From positions 6,695,193-6,759,192 of the forward strand of contig JAKSZT010053769.1 in the NCBI GenBank assembly GCA_026826555.1: a DNA stretch of 64,000 nt. The letters are read 5' to 3'. This DNA is from Tolypeutes matacus (Eukaryota > Chordata > Mammalia > Cingulata > Chlamyphoridae). The notes under the pieces were generated by a model. The model was not told where the DNA came from and searched no databases. It worked only from the letters and a program-made list of their open reading frames with translations. Numbering within the stretch: the stretch's first letter is position 1; each line of letters begins with the position of its first letter. The translations under genes were made by a program, and so were the position numbers. Shown here piece by piece: positions 22,359 to 32,425 of this stretch.

Positions 22359-22907
22359 TGTAGCCATTTGGCAATTTGATATAATTATGAATTCCAAAAA
22401 TATAATTGGATCATGCTTGTAAACTGATCTGTTTATCTGGGCATGATTAAGTTATGATTAGGGTGTTGACTGGGCCACGTCAGTAGGGCATTGAGCCCCA
22501 CCCCTTGATGGGTAGGGGAATCGAATATAAAAGGCAAGGCAAAGGACGGAGGGAGCAGTTTTTGAGAAGCAGTTTTGATGTTGGAGTTTTGATGTTGGAG
22601 AGAAGGCCCCAGGAGAAGAGAAGTGAGCCGTTCACCTGATAGACTACAGCTGACCTTGTGGAGGAAACAGAGGAACTAAGCCCGGAGAGAAACGCAGCCC
22701 CGGGAAGAGAGGAACCCAAGAAGCCTGAACCCTGACAAACATCGGCGGCTGTCTTGCTCCAACACGTGGCAACGAACTTTGGTGAGAGAAGAAACTTAAC
22801 GCTTTATGGCCTAGTATCTGTGGACTTCTACCCCAGATAAATACCCTTTATAAAGACCAACCCATTTTTGGTATTTCACATTAGCACCCCTTTGGCTGAC
22901 TAATACA
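22359..22907 (+). mobile_element. Young MaLR-like solo LTR, short subtype, inside L1M
   Basis: 549 bp from TGTAGCCATTTGGCAA to TAATACA. The TATAAAA signal is at 22526-22532. The polyadenylation hexamer has mutated from AATAAA to GATAAA at 22836-22841. The target duplication is CCTGA on both sides (22354-22358 and 22908-22912), perfect. The 5' end carries a few extra bases compared with the TGTGGCAGTTTG start of its relatives. Confidence 0.95.
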
Positions 22908-22912
22908 CCTGA

Positions 22913-24335
22913 GAAATATGACTCAGACAGTTGGAAATTCTATCAACTAGAAATAGACACAGAAATGATCCAGATGACAGAATTTGCAGATAAGGATATA
23001 AAAACAGCTATTATAAATATATTACATATATTCAAGAACACAATAGGGAGAAAAATAGAAGATATAAAAGACGCCAAATGAATATCTAGAGATGAAAAGT
23101 ATAAATTTTGAAATGAGAACTACATTCTATTTGATTAACAGCAGATTAGATATCACAGGAAAGTTCATTGGACTTGAGCACCCAGCAATGGAAACTATCC
23201 AAAATGAATAGCAGGAAGGAAAAAAAACCTAAAAATAAAATTACTAGTGCAAAATTGACATAGGGAACAACATGAAGTGTACTACTGTATGTGTACTTAA
23301 ATACCCAGAAGGAAGGAACAGTGGAGCAGAAAGTATAATGGAAGAAATAATGACCCCAACTTTACAAATTTGTTGAAATTTAAAATGAAAGATCTACAAA
23401 GTTCAATTCACCCCAAGAAGAAGAAATACGAAGGAAACCATGACAAATCATATCTAAATTAAGTATCTAAAAATCAGTGAAATCTTATAAGTTGGCATTT
23501 TTGTTAGAAAACATGCAAGTTTGAAGACAGTGCAGCAAATCTTTAAAGTGCTGAAAGTGCTGAAAAAAAAGTCATCCTAGAATTGTCTATGAAGTAAAAA
23601 TATTTTTTTTAAATGAAGGAGAAATAAAGACCTTTCAAGACAAATAAATCAGAGAGAACACATTTCATGCTGTAATGTACTATAAGAAATGTTAGAGAAA
23701 GTTCTGCAGCCAGAATATGATACCAGATGGAAATTTGGATCTTCATAAAGTTCTAAAGTTCACTGGGAATGTTAATTATGTGGATAAACATAAAGGTTTC
23801 TCCCATATTTTATAAACTCTTTAAAATATAATGTACCATTTAAGGCAAAATTAATGACAAGGTATTTTGAAGGTTATAACACATGTAAAGGTGAAATGTG
23901 TGACAATATCACAAAGGATGGGCAGGAGGATATGGAAGTATATTTTATGAACATTCTTTCAATATATGTAAAGTGGTGTAATATTCTTTAAAAATAGACT
24001 GTGATAAATTAAAGATGCACGGTGTAAATCCTTAGAACAACCAATAGAGAAACATAAGCAAATAGTGAAGATGAAATCAGATCACATGCAAAAACTTTCA
24101 AGTAATCCAAAGGAAGAGAGGAAAAAGTGGGAAAAAAGGAAAAAGGAACAGATAGGGCAAATAGAAAATAGTTAGATCCCAACCAACCAATAATCCCCCT
24201 AAATTTAAGTGCTCCAAATACTTCATTTAAAAGACAGAGATTGCCAAATTCAATAAAAAAGCAAGACACTACTATATGCTGTTCTCAGATAACCTTCCTT
24301 AAATATAAGGAAAAGTGATAGAAAAAAGATGCACC
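22913..24335 (+). mobile_element. L1M ORF1-region and inter-ORF sequence, decayed
   Basis: The nucleotide order follows an old L1 from ORF1 into the start of ORF2: 'ggatataaaaacagctatta', 'gaaactatccaaaatgaata', 'ctttaaagtgctgaaagtgc', 'gaaggagaaataaagacctt', 'gatggaaatttggatcttca', 'tgataaattaaagatgcacg' and 'aaaaaagcaagacactacta'. No usable reading frame remains; stops are frequent. It may be an L1ME/L1MC- or HAL1-like element; I cannot separate these from memory. Confidence 0.7.
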
Positions 24336-24715
24336 ATGCAACTACATATATAATGTTTAATTTTTATTGCCAAAGTTTTGATGTATTATTCTTAGTTTAA
24401 TTTTCTCTGTGTTATCTATTTCTTTCCATGTTTCACATGTTTAGATATGATATGCTCTAATGATATGTTTGGGAAATACATGAAAAATTTCTTTTACTAA
24501 AATTTCTCTGTACAACACAGTGAGCCCTATTGTAAACCATAAACTGTAGTTAATAGGACAATTATAAATATGTTCTTTCATGAATTACAGCAAATATATC
24601 ATACTACTGCAAGGTGTTAATAATAGGCTGTTATATGCAAACTTGAATTTTATGCATGATTTTTCTGTAAAAATACAATATCTCTAATAAAAATAATCAG
24701 TTGGGGAAAAAGAAA
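24336..24715 (+). mobile_element. L1M 3'-end piece
   Basis: The end region carries 'aaggtgttaataataggctg' and an A-rich finish, a widely seen L1 3'-end signature that also appears at 31970. It abuts the preceding L1M body, which suggests internal deletion of ORF2 or a neighbouring insertion. Confidence 0.6.
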
Positions 24716-25784
24716 AAGTGAAAAAAAAAGTAACTCCTTCTGTTTCTTTTTCCTGCCCATACCTGAAGATACTATGTCTCTTAATGAATTTTCATTGTTT
24801 GCTGTAATGAGAAATATAAAGCATAGCAATATAAGTAATTTAAAAGTAAAGTGTTAGTTTATTACTTTAAGTATGTGGAATTTTTGGTTAAATAAATGCC
24901 CTGACTTTGTGCAACTGTAACGGTCTAGAACCCCGCATACTGCAACTTCGTATTTTAAAATTCAGAAATTTTAGATCATCTTGGTTAAAATTGCTGTAGC
25001 ATTTCTTGCAAATTTATTTCCTATACTGCCTGAATTTTAATACTTTATTTTTCCTTCAGCCTAGTGTGCAGTTTGAGTTTATTTCTCAGTATTTGTACTG
25101 AGCCGTCCAGGCTTCTCTTAAACTATACTGCAACTAGGGAAATGTGTTTTCAAGGCACTAGTCAAAGTGAAGGGCATTGGCTCAAACCTGCAATTTGGTC
25201 ATACATTATTCCTGTGTTCTTACTGATTTAGCTAACTGGACTATTTAGTTACTAACTGATTTATTCTTATTTTTCTCTCAGAAAGTTGTTTTCCCAACAT
25301 CTAAATAATATTGGGATACGTAATATAAAAATAAATTACCTAACATGATATTATTACAGTAGTGATAATGCAAAGTGTTATTTGTGATTACAAAATAGTT
25401 TCCTTACAGGGCCTAGGGAAATAATCTTACGAATTGCAAATTAAAGAATTTTGGTTTTTTTATGTGCTTATTTTTCTACATAGAAAATATATTACCTATA
25501 CTGCTCAGCTGGAAGCAACAGGGCTTTAATGAATTAGTGTTTATTAAATGAAAAACAAAATCTTGTAAGATGTCTTAGAATTTTCTTATTGCAAATTTGT
25601 TTGTTCTCCTAATAGACTGTGTCTTTTATGTTTTGTTGGAAAATTTGACTGAATGTAGTGAACATCAAGTTTTTAGGATACTAATTATAGATTAAAATAA
25701 GTCATTCTTAAACTCTGATTTTTATAAGACTCGTTTGAAAAACATATTGAAAATGTCATTTCCCCCAAGCCTCACTCTTCACAG
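24716..25784. other. AT-rich non-coding sequence
   Basis: No gene recognised; no clear repeat beyond single-base runs. Confidence 0.5.
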
Positions 25785-25905
25785 ATTCTTACTTAGTATA
25801 TTTGGTGTTATGCCCAAGAATCATAATTTTTGACAAGCTCTCCAGGTGATTTTGATGCTAGCTGTCCAAGGACTACATTTTGAGAAACATCCAGCTAAAC
25901 TTTCT
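25785..25905 (+). mobile_element. MER5-like hAT MITE, partial
   Basis: 'gacaagctctccaggtgatt', 'ttgatgctagctgtccaagg' and 'ctacattttgagaaac' match the right half of MER5A-type elements. The left half is not recognisable. Confidence 0.6.
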
Positions 25906-26509
25906 GAGCTTATACAGAACAATGGCCAGTGATACTTAAAGTAACCTGAACCATAATGCTGCCACGATTGTCAGCATTCCCTTTAACTCATGAGGCAGTG
26001 CTTTCTCATGAAGTAAAGCATGACTGTGTGCTGGTTCCACTTCTTTTTTTTTTTTTTTAATCTAAATGACTTCTTCTGGTTTCCATATGAAGGGAATGCA
26101 AGTCTTCCTCTCTTTTTACTTGCTGGCTATTTAGAAGCCAGGAGGGAATTTTCCTAATCTATACTAACAACAAGCATTTATTAGCATGAACATGGAATAA
26201 CTTAAATAACTACCTTAAAGACATGCCTTAAATCAACTCTTACAAAGCCTAAACCTAACCCATCATAGTATATATCCCTTAAAAATTAACTTGCTAATAA
26301 TTAATGAACTTTTGTTTTTTCATAACCCAGAATACATTTTACAATTGGTTTATGTGAAAGGGCATTTCAGGACTTAAAATTGTTTAAAGATAGATAATCT
26401 AGAATACAATCTTGTTTCCATTGCCCTGATAAATCTTAAACTTTTTAAAAATTAAAAATTGTGTATGCGTGGATTTTCTTCAGACTTCTCATTTAAAAAC
26501 TACTATTTT
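25906..26509. other. Non-coding stretch with poly-T
   Basis: A T run of about 15 bases lies at 26045-26059. No gene seen. Confidence 0.5.
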
Positions 26510-26580
26510 AAATAGTAAAATAGTATACTATAATTACTATTACTATATTGATATACAGTAATACTATATGATAGTTTGAT
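26495..26580. repeat. AT-rich cluster of short palindromes
   Basis: Contains 'actattttaaatagt' and 'atagtatactat', both self-complementary, plus several tandem 'actat' units. It forms about 80 bases of almost pure A+T. Confidence 0.7.
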
Positions 26581-26781
26581 AACATTGATATTTATAGGAT
26601 TAAATAGTTCAAAAATAACATATATATATTTATGGGTTATAACGTTAGTAGCTTTATTCTCTCCTGGTTCAAGCGTTGAATTAATACCACATTATTTCCT
26701 GCGGGTTTTCTCTTTGATAAGAATGGAAGACTGTGGGCCTTTTAGGCTTAATTTTAGGCTTTAATTTATTTTATAAGATGG

Positions 26782-27385
26782 TGCGGTAGTTTGATATTAT
26801 TTATGAATTACAAAAAGAGATATTGATTATGTTTGTAAACTGGTCTATTCCTCTGGGCATGATACCCTTTGATTGATTTAAATTCAAAGACTTTGTGTTT
26901 ACTTGATTAAATCAAGATTAGGGCTTTGGTTCGACCAGTCATTAGGGCATGCAGGGTTGAGTCCCTGCCCCTGTGGTGTGCTATATAAGCAGACACTCAA
27001 TCAAGAACACTGAAGGAGATACACAGAGAAGAACACAGAGGAAGAGAGACAGCTCCATAGACACGGCAGAAGCCCTGGGGAGAGAGATGAGTCATTGTCT
27101 GAGAGTTTACAGCTGACGTTGTGAAGAGACCAGAGCAGCTGAGGCAAGAAAGAAATGAGCCCCAGGAAGAGAGACAAGCCCAATGCCAGCCTGCAGCTGA
27201 GATTGGAAGAAGCTGGACCCATGGAACCAGCTTCTTCCAAGGCGTGGCAACAAAGTTTAATAAGGAAGTAACCTTGAGTTGGACTCTTTAGGGCCTTGTG
27301 ACTGTAAGCTTTTACCACAAATAAATGCCCTTTATAAAAATCAACAGATTTCTGGTACTTTGCACCCCCTTGGCTGACTAATACA
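26782..27385 (+). mobile_element. Young MaLR-like solo LTR, long subtype
   Basis: 604 bp from TGCGGTAG to TAATACA. TATATAAG is at 26982-26989 and AATAAA at 27320-27325. Target duplication GATGG is perfect (26777-26781 and 27386-27390). A 193-codon minus-strand frame (27001-27582) begins beyond it and ends inside it. That frame reads antisense to the LTR and has no recognisable domain, so I treat it as chance. Confidence 0.95.
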
Positions 27386-27390
27386 GATGG

Positions 27391-28559
27391 TGTCAATGAG
27401 GGTCCAGCTCTAGGCCAAAATCCTACGTGTGATCTTTTAGACCCAAAGGCAATTACAGGGCTTTGCATGTTAGGCCTCTTGGGGGTAAGCTTCCCTCCCT
27501 CTACCAGACGTGGTGCACAGCCGGTGCATATTGCAACTGTTCTGAAGAGAGTTGAGGTCAAGGGCTTGCTTCTCCACCCCAACCCCTCCCACTAGCCATG
27601 CTCATATGTATATCTGCATATTTGCATTCCCAACACAGGTACCTTCATTCAAAGGTCTCCTTATCCTGGGGCTTTTGTCGGGGCACTCCTCAGATGCCTC
27701 TGCTGAGACTTTCTTTTCAGCGAGCCTTGGCTAAGGTAGTTTTCTCCAGCCTGATACCTAGCTATTCCCCCTCTCCTTTCCCTCTACCCCCATCCTTAAA
27801 CCTGCCTTTTTTCAAGTCTCCTCAGTAATGAGAAAATTTTTCCCATCTACACTGTATGTCGTTTGACCCTTGCCCAGTGCTGTTTTGTGAGGTAAAATGA
27901 AAACAAGGGGAACCAACACATATCTCTTTTGCTTTTTGCCTACACTGTTGCAGTCAGTGGATAAAGACTTGACTGTTATTTTCAGTTGACCACCTCACAC
28001 CTGGCAGCTTGACAGTCAACATTGTCTTCTTCTAAAGCATAGGAATCTCCTTTTAACTGGCAACACAGTTGATCTTTACACCTTTTACTTATGGGAAAGT
28101 AAAGCCTTGGGTTCTCTGCTATTTACTAGTAATCAAAAGCTCCATTTCAAGAAAAATAGAAATGAAATTTATGGAGAATTACCTAAAGGACATGTCATTC
28201 CCCTATTCCTTCCTCTTCTAACCTCCTAGGAGGTTTAAATTTATGTTTCTGTGACATATAAACATCATTTCATACATCCTCAGAGGGAGCTTTAGTTTTC
28301 CGTACTTGGATCTTCCAAGCCTTCTTACTGGGACTTACTCTTCTCTTTTATTCTGCTTCTTTAAAAAAATAGGTTAAATTAATTATGAATTATTTTAATC
28401 AGGTAGAACATTTCAGAGAATGATAAAAATCATTATTTTATCACTTTGACTTTTCTCGGATGCTAACATTTTGGACTGTATTAGCTTCAGACATTTTATT
28501 TCTAAAGGACTAAGCATCAGAAATAATGTCCCCTTTGTACTTCTGCTGATCCCCATCCT
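27391..28559. other. Non-coding stretch, relatively GC- and pyrimidine-rich at its start
   Basis: 27480-27830 is rich in CCT/CCC runs. No exon-like frame flanked by splice signals could be argued with confidence. The remainder is AT-rich. Confidence 0.45.
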
Positions 28560-29245
28560 TCCTTCCCAGAGGGAATGGCTGTCCTGAAGTTGCTCATCGT
28601 CCTCCCAAACACATTTTTATATTTCTACCACAAAAGTATGTGTGTATAAATAGAGACTTCTCTGGTGTATTTAAAAATTAATAAAAATGAATGCGAACAT
28701 ACTGTACTTGTTTTCTTGAAGTCATTTCACTCAACACTATATATTTAGATGAATTCATGTTGATAAATTATGCACCCATTTGAACTGTTTTATAGCATTC
28801 TATTGAATGAATAAAACAATTTTTAAATCTTTTCTTGTATTGATGGACTTTTAACCTTTCAAGTTTTTTTTTTTTTTATTATTAGTGATCTAAGGAAAAT
28901 TCATATATATATTTATATTTCCTTGGGAAAGAAATGTTCTAAGTTCCTTATGGCTGTATAGTAGGACCTGCAGCATTACTAGATATTGCCAAATTAACTT
29001 TCAAAAGAGTTGTTTCAATTTTATTTCTACCAGCAGCTTATGAAAGTGTCTATTTCTCCATATTTTTAAAATCAATGTTTTATATTGTTATACTTTAAAA
29101 TATTTGTCAATCCAATGGGTATACAAGGGAGTACTATTGTGAGCTTAACTTGCACACCTTCAGTGACTATCATGTCTAAGCACATTTACAGGAGTGTTTT
29201 TCTGATCGATGTGTGGGATTTCTTTATATTTTTTCAGTAATAATC
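28560..29245 (-). repeat. Old L1M fragment, antisense
   Basis: Plus strand carries reverse-complement L1 landmarks in order: 'gtcatttcactcaacactat', 'attctattgaatgaataaaa', 'tgccaaattaactttcaaaa', 'tttctaccagcagcttatga' and 'caatccaatgggtatacaag'. It is an ancient L1 3'-region copy. Confidence 0.65.
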
Positions 29246-29274
29246 ATTTGTAGATTATAGGTTGAAAATCATTA

Positions 29275-29450
29275 GACAGTGTAAAGTGACTGTGAAGAAC
29301 ATGGACTTTGGATCAAGTCGTGGCTACACACAAGTCCTAAGACCCTGGGTAATTTCATGAACCTCTCTGGGCCTCATTGATAAAATAGAGATAACAATAA
29401 TACCTCCTTCGTAGGTACTTAGAACTTAGCTCAATATATGTTACATAACA
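29275..29450 (+). repeat. MIR SINE relic
   Basis: 'gaagaacatggactttggat', 'atgaacctctctgggcctca' and 'taaaatagagataacaataa' follow MIR in sense. Confidence 0.8.
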
Positions 29451-29514
29451 TAATTTTCAAAATATTTCCTTACGGTTTTTACTTTATGTAGCAATTAAAG
29501 AAATACATCTCATC

Positions 29515-29665
29515 TTGAGTTGGGGATTGACTCATGCCCCCCTCAAAAGACTTGCTCAAGTCCTACTCTGCATTCCTGTGGGTGTGAACGTATTTGTAAG
29601 TAGGACTTTTGAAGATGTTATTATTATTTAAAGTGCGGACTCATTGGTGAAGAGGACCTATGAGG
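29515..29665 (+). mobile_element. MaLR LTR fragment (MLT1-like 5' half)
   Basis: 'ggattgactcatgcccccct', 'attcctgtgggtgtgaacgt' and 'acttttgaagatgttattat' match the 5' halves of the LTRs at 7551 and 9027. The 3' half is missing. Confidence 0.7.
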
Positions 29666-31484
29666 AGCCCATTTAGATGCTTTAACTCTCTTTTCCTCCA
29701 TTCCATTTACCCTTTTATTTTTCTCAGGAGTATTAGTTCCTACTTATATTTAAAGCCTCCAAATTAGTTAGTTAGTATTGTTATCATTAACAGTGATTAC
29801 TAATTAGGTTTACTAACATTTTTACAATTCCTTTGTCCACCATTGCATTCCACCCCTTCCTTCTAGGTTTAATTTTGCTCTTACCAATTCACTCAGTTAA
29901 GTAATATAATAAGGCCTAAATTTTGAAATAAAAAATATATTATGTTAAAGTGTAGTTGGTATTTTAGAAATAAGTAGATTTAACAATTTGAGAAAAAAGG
30001 GGATTTAAAAAAAAAAAAGGATAATTCTACAAGAACAATAAAAATAAAACAAAAACAAAACAATATGAATTTAGACTTTATATCCATGATTGACCCCGTC
30101 CTGGAATTTTGATATATCTGTATTTTGTTTCGTTTTCTCTCCCTAGACTTCAGTCAATAATTGTCTTCCCTTTACAAGGACAAAATACACTTTTGGTCTC
30201 TTCTCAGAATGCACAGGCCACGTTTCTCATCTACTGTATCCCCACAAGCAGAACGAGTCTTGTCCTTAGCCCCTTGGACCTATAGATGAGTTGAAACCTC
30301 CACTGCCAACTACTTCTGCTTACTACTTTAGGTTTTATTTGTCTCCAAGATTCTGGAACCCGGGGACTTCCCTTTATTTAGGTGCCATAGTGTGTTTGTT
30401 TTAATTATATATGATATAAAATTCCTAATTATTTATAGTAGGAAAGAAGCTCTTCCATGTCATTTCAGACTATTATATTGCCAGTAAGCCCATGAGCCTT
30501 TCCTATACAAGTAAGATACATTTAATGGCAGACTTTCTGTCTTAAGTATTTTAAAGATAATTTTACTTTCTGAGTGGTGACAAAAACAATGTTTCCTTCT
30601 TGGGTAAAACCACCACTGTGCACTTCAAAAGTACATCCTTTTAGTAGTAATGCTTTCACAAAGATAAACTGATGTATGCAGCTTTCAGGCTGCTTCCCAC
30701 AAGCCCACAAGCTTGACTCTTTGGTCGTGATAAAATTGGTATGTCTCAGCTATCATAAAGGCCTCCTTGGAGAAGACTCAACAACAGAAGCAGTTTGTCA
30801 GGAAGGATAGCTGGAACGTCTCAGCCTTCAGTGGCAGAACAGACTGAAAGGCAGTCAACAGCCACGTCAGTGGTAGAGTCCATGGTCTAATTTTGCTAGC
30901 ACAAATCACAGAGATTAAATTTTAAAACAACCACCCTTTCAGACACTTTTAGCCAGTGATTCTTATTGTTCAGACGAGTCCCTATCATGCTTTACTTAAA
31001 AATGTGGTTGATTTATACTTTCTACTTCATAGTTCTCTTTGTTTAAATTGTTTAATTACTTATTTGGCGTTATATTCCCTCCCCCCCCCCCAATTTTTTA
31101 TTATAATTAAACTTGCACTTAGGTGTATGAGTTATTCTGTGGCTGCATTTGTTCCCTAGGTATTTTCTTGTAGGTACATGTATTACAGTTTAATAAATAC
31201 AAGTTTATATGAGAATGCTTTAAGATTGTCCCGGCAATGCAATATTGAATAAGATATAAGGTTGGAAGATGACTGCTTTGTTATCCACATATTTTTAGAA
31301 GTTTAGAAGAATGCAGGCATTCTTAGAAGTCGAAAAACTTTAGAAATCATTAAGTGTACTCAAGTGAGTATGTAGTGGGAGGGGAAAACTTTGTCCCAAA
31401 GTTGATATATACTTTTCTGAAATTCTTTGTAGATCAAAGTGTGTCACAGAAACAAAGAACCAATGATAAGCTCTAATTATTTTT
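29666..31484. other. Non-coding stretch with A-run and poly-C
   Basis: Simple runs include 12 A near 30007 and 11 C at 31081-31091. No gene or named repeat is recognised; short frames (for example 30522-30710) look like chance. Confidence 0.5.
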
Positions 31485-31690
31485 TACATACTTCTATGTG
31501 CCAGATAGAGTTTAAAATCTCTTTGCATGAATTAATACATTTAACATTCAAAACAAACATGTTACAAAATATGCCTATTTTATAGATGAGCAATCTGAGG
31601 CAGACAGAGTATGAGTAACTGGTTAGTTCACATGAGTAGTAAGTGGCTGAGCTAGAATGTGAAGATAGCCAGAATCTGGGCTCTCACAAC
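31485..31690 (-). repeat. MIR SINE, antisense
   Basis: Reverse-complement MIR order: 'acttctatgtgccagataga', 'gcatgaattaatacatttaa', 'cctattttatagatgagcaa', 'tgagtagtaagtggctgagc' and 'gccagaatctgggctctca'. Confidence 0.8.
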
Positions 31691-31729
31691 TAGTTAAGAA
31701 TTTTTATTTAGGTTGAGTCTCAAGGATTT

Positions 31730-32093
31730 GAAATGGATGGTGGTGATGGTAGCACATTATTGTGAGTGTAATTAACAGCACTGAATTATATAGGAGAATG
31801 TGGTTAAAAGGGGAAAATTTTAGGCCATATATGTTACTAGAATAAAAATTAAAAGATAAAACATAGGACTGTATAGTCAATGGACTATAATTAATAGTTA
31901 TATTTAATAGTAACATTAGAAGAATTTCTTTCATGAATTGTAATGAATGTTTGACACTTATACAAGGTGTTAATAATAGGGTAGTATAGGGGAAAAATAC
32001 ACCTACTGTAAACTGTGGACAATAGTTAATAGCAATATTTTAATAATCTTTCATCAAGTGTAACAAAGGTAAGTATTGTTAAAAAATAGTACA
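31730..32093 (+). mobile_element. L1 3'-UTR, left part
   Basis: Characteristic L1 3'-UTR sequence with repeated 'tagttaatag' and 'tttcatgaattgtaatgaat' blocks, and 'caaggtgttaataatagggt'. It is interrupted by the SINE at 32094 and continues from 32277. The repeated blocks suggest an internal tandem duplication. Confidence 0.75.
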
Positions 32094-32263
32094 GGGAAGC
32101 GGCTGTGGCTCAATCAGTAGGGCTCCCGTTTACCATATGGGAGGCCCCGGGTTCGGTTCCCGGGACCTCCTGGTGAAGGCAAGCCCGCCCGCACGGTGTG
32201 GTTAGCTGACCCAGCGAGCACAAGCAGCAAAGGGGGGTAAATGAATAAATAAAATCTTAAAAA
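32094..32263 (+). mobile_element. DAS-type tRNA-derived SINE
   Basis: A tRNA-like head contains an A-box-like 'tggctcaatcagtaggg' near 32106-32122 and a B-box-like 'ggttcggttcc' at 32150-32160. A GC-rich body ('cgcccgcacggtgtggtta', 'gacccagcgagcac') and an A-rich tail follow. A perfect 13-base target duplication flanks it (32081-32093 and 32264-32276, A6-TAGTACA). The body is the form I remember for xenarthran DAS-SINEs, derived from tRNA-Ala. It is not a functional tRNA gene because it lacks a foldable 3' half. Its clean target duplication shows fairly recent insertion. Confidence 0.95.
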
Positions 32264-32276
32264 AAAAAATAGTACA

Positions 32277-32425
32277 AATTATTTTTAAAATGCTACTATC
32301 AATTGTAACAAATTTTCCACACCAATGCAAAGTGTTGGTGGTGGGGCCGTGTGTGGGAATCCTGCATTTTTTGTATGGTTCTTCTGTAAACACAACTCCT
32401 CTAATTTAAAAAAAGAAAACAAGGG
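32277..32425 (+). mobile_element. L1 3'-UTR, right part
   Basis: Continues after the SINE with 'caattgtaacaaattttcca', 'atgcaaagtgttggtggtgg', then 'gttcttctgtaaacacaact', ending in A-rich sequence near 32413. It is the 3' end of the L1 begun at 31730. Confidence 0.75.

Noticed and set aside
27001..27582. 193-codon open frame on the minus strand
   Set aside because: It starts in flanking sequence and runs antisense through a solo LTR. It has no recognisable domain, and its amino acid mixture is typical of chance frames.
32100..32165. Functional tRNA gene
   Set aside because: A- and B-box-like motifs are present, but the sequence is the head of a SINE with a non-tRNA body, A-rich tail and target duplication. 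A full cloverleaf is not supported.
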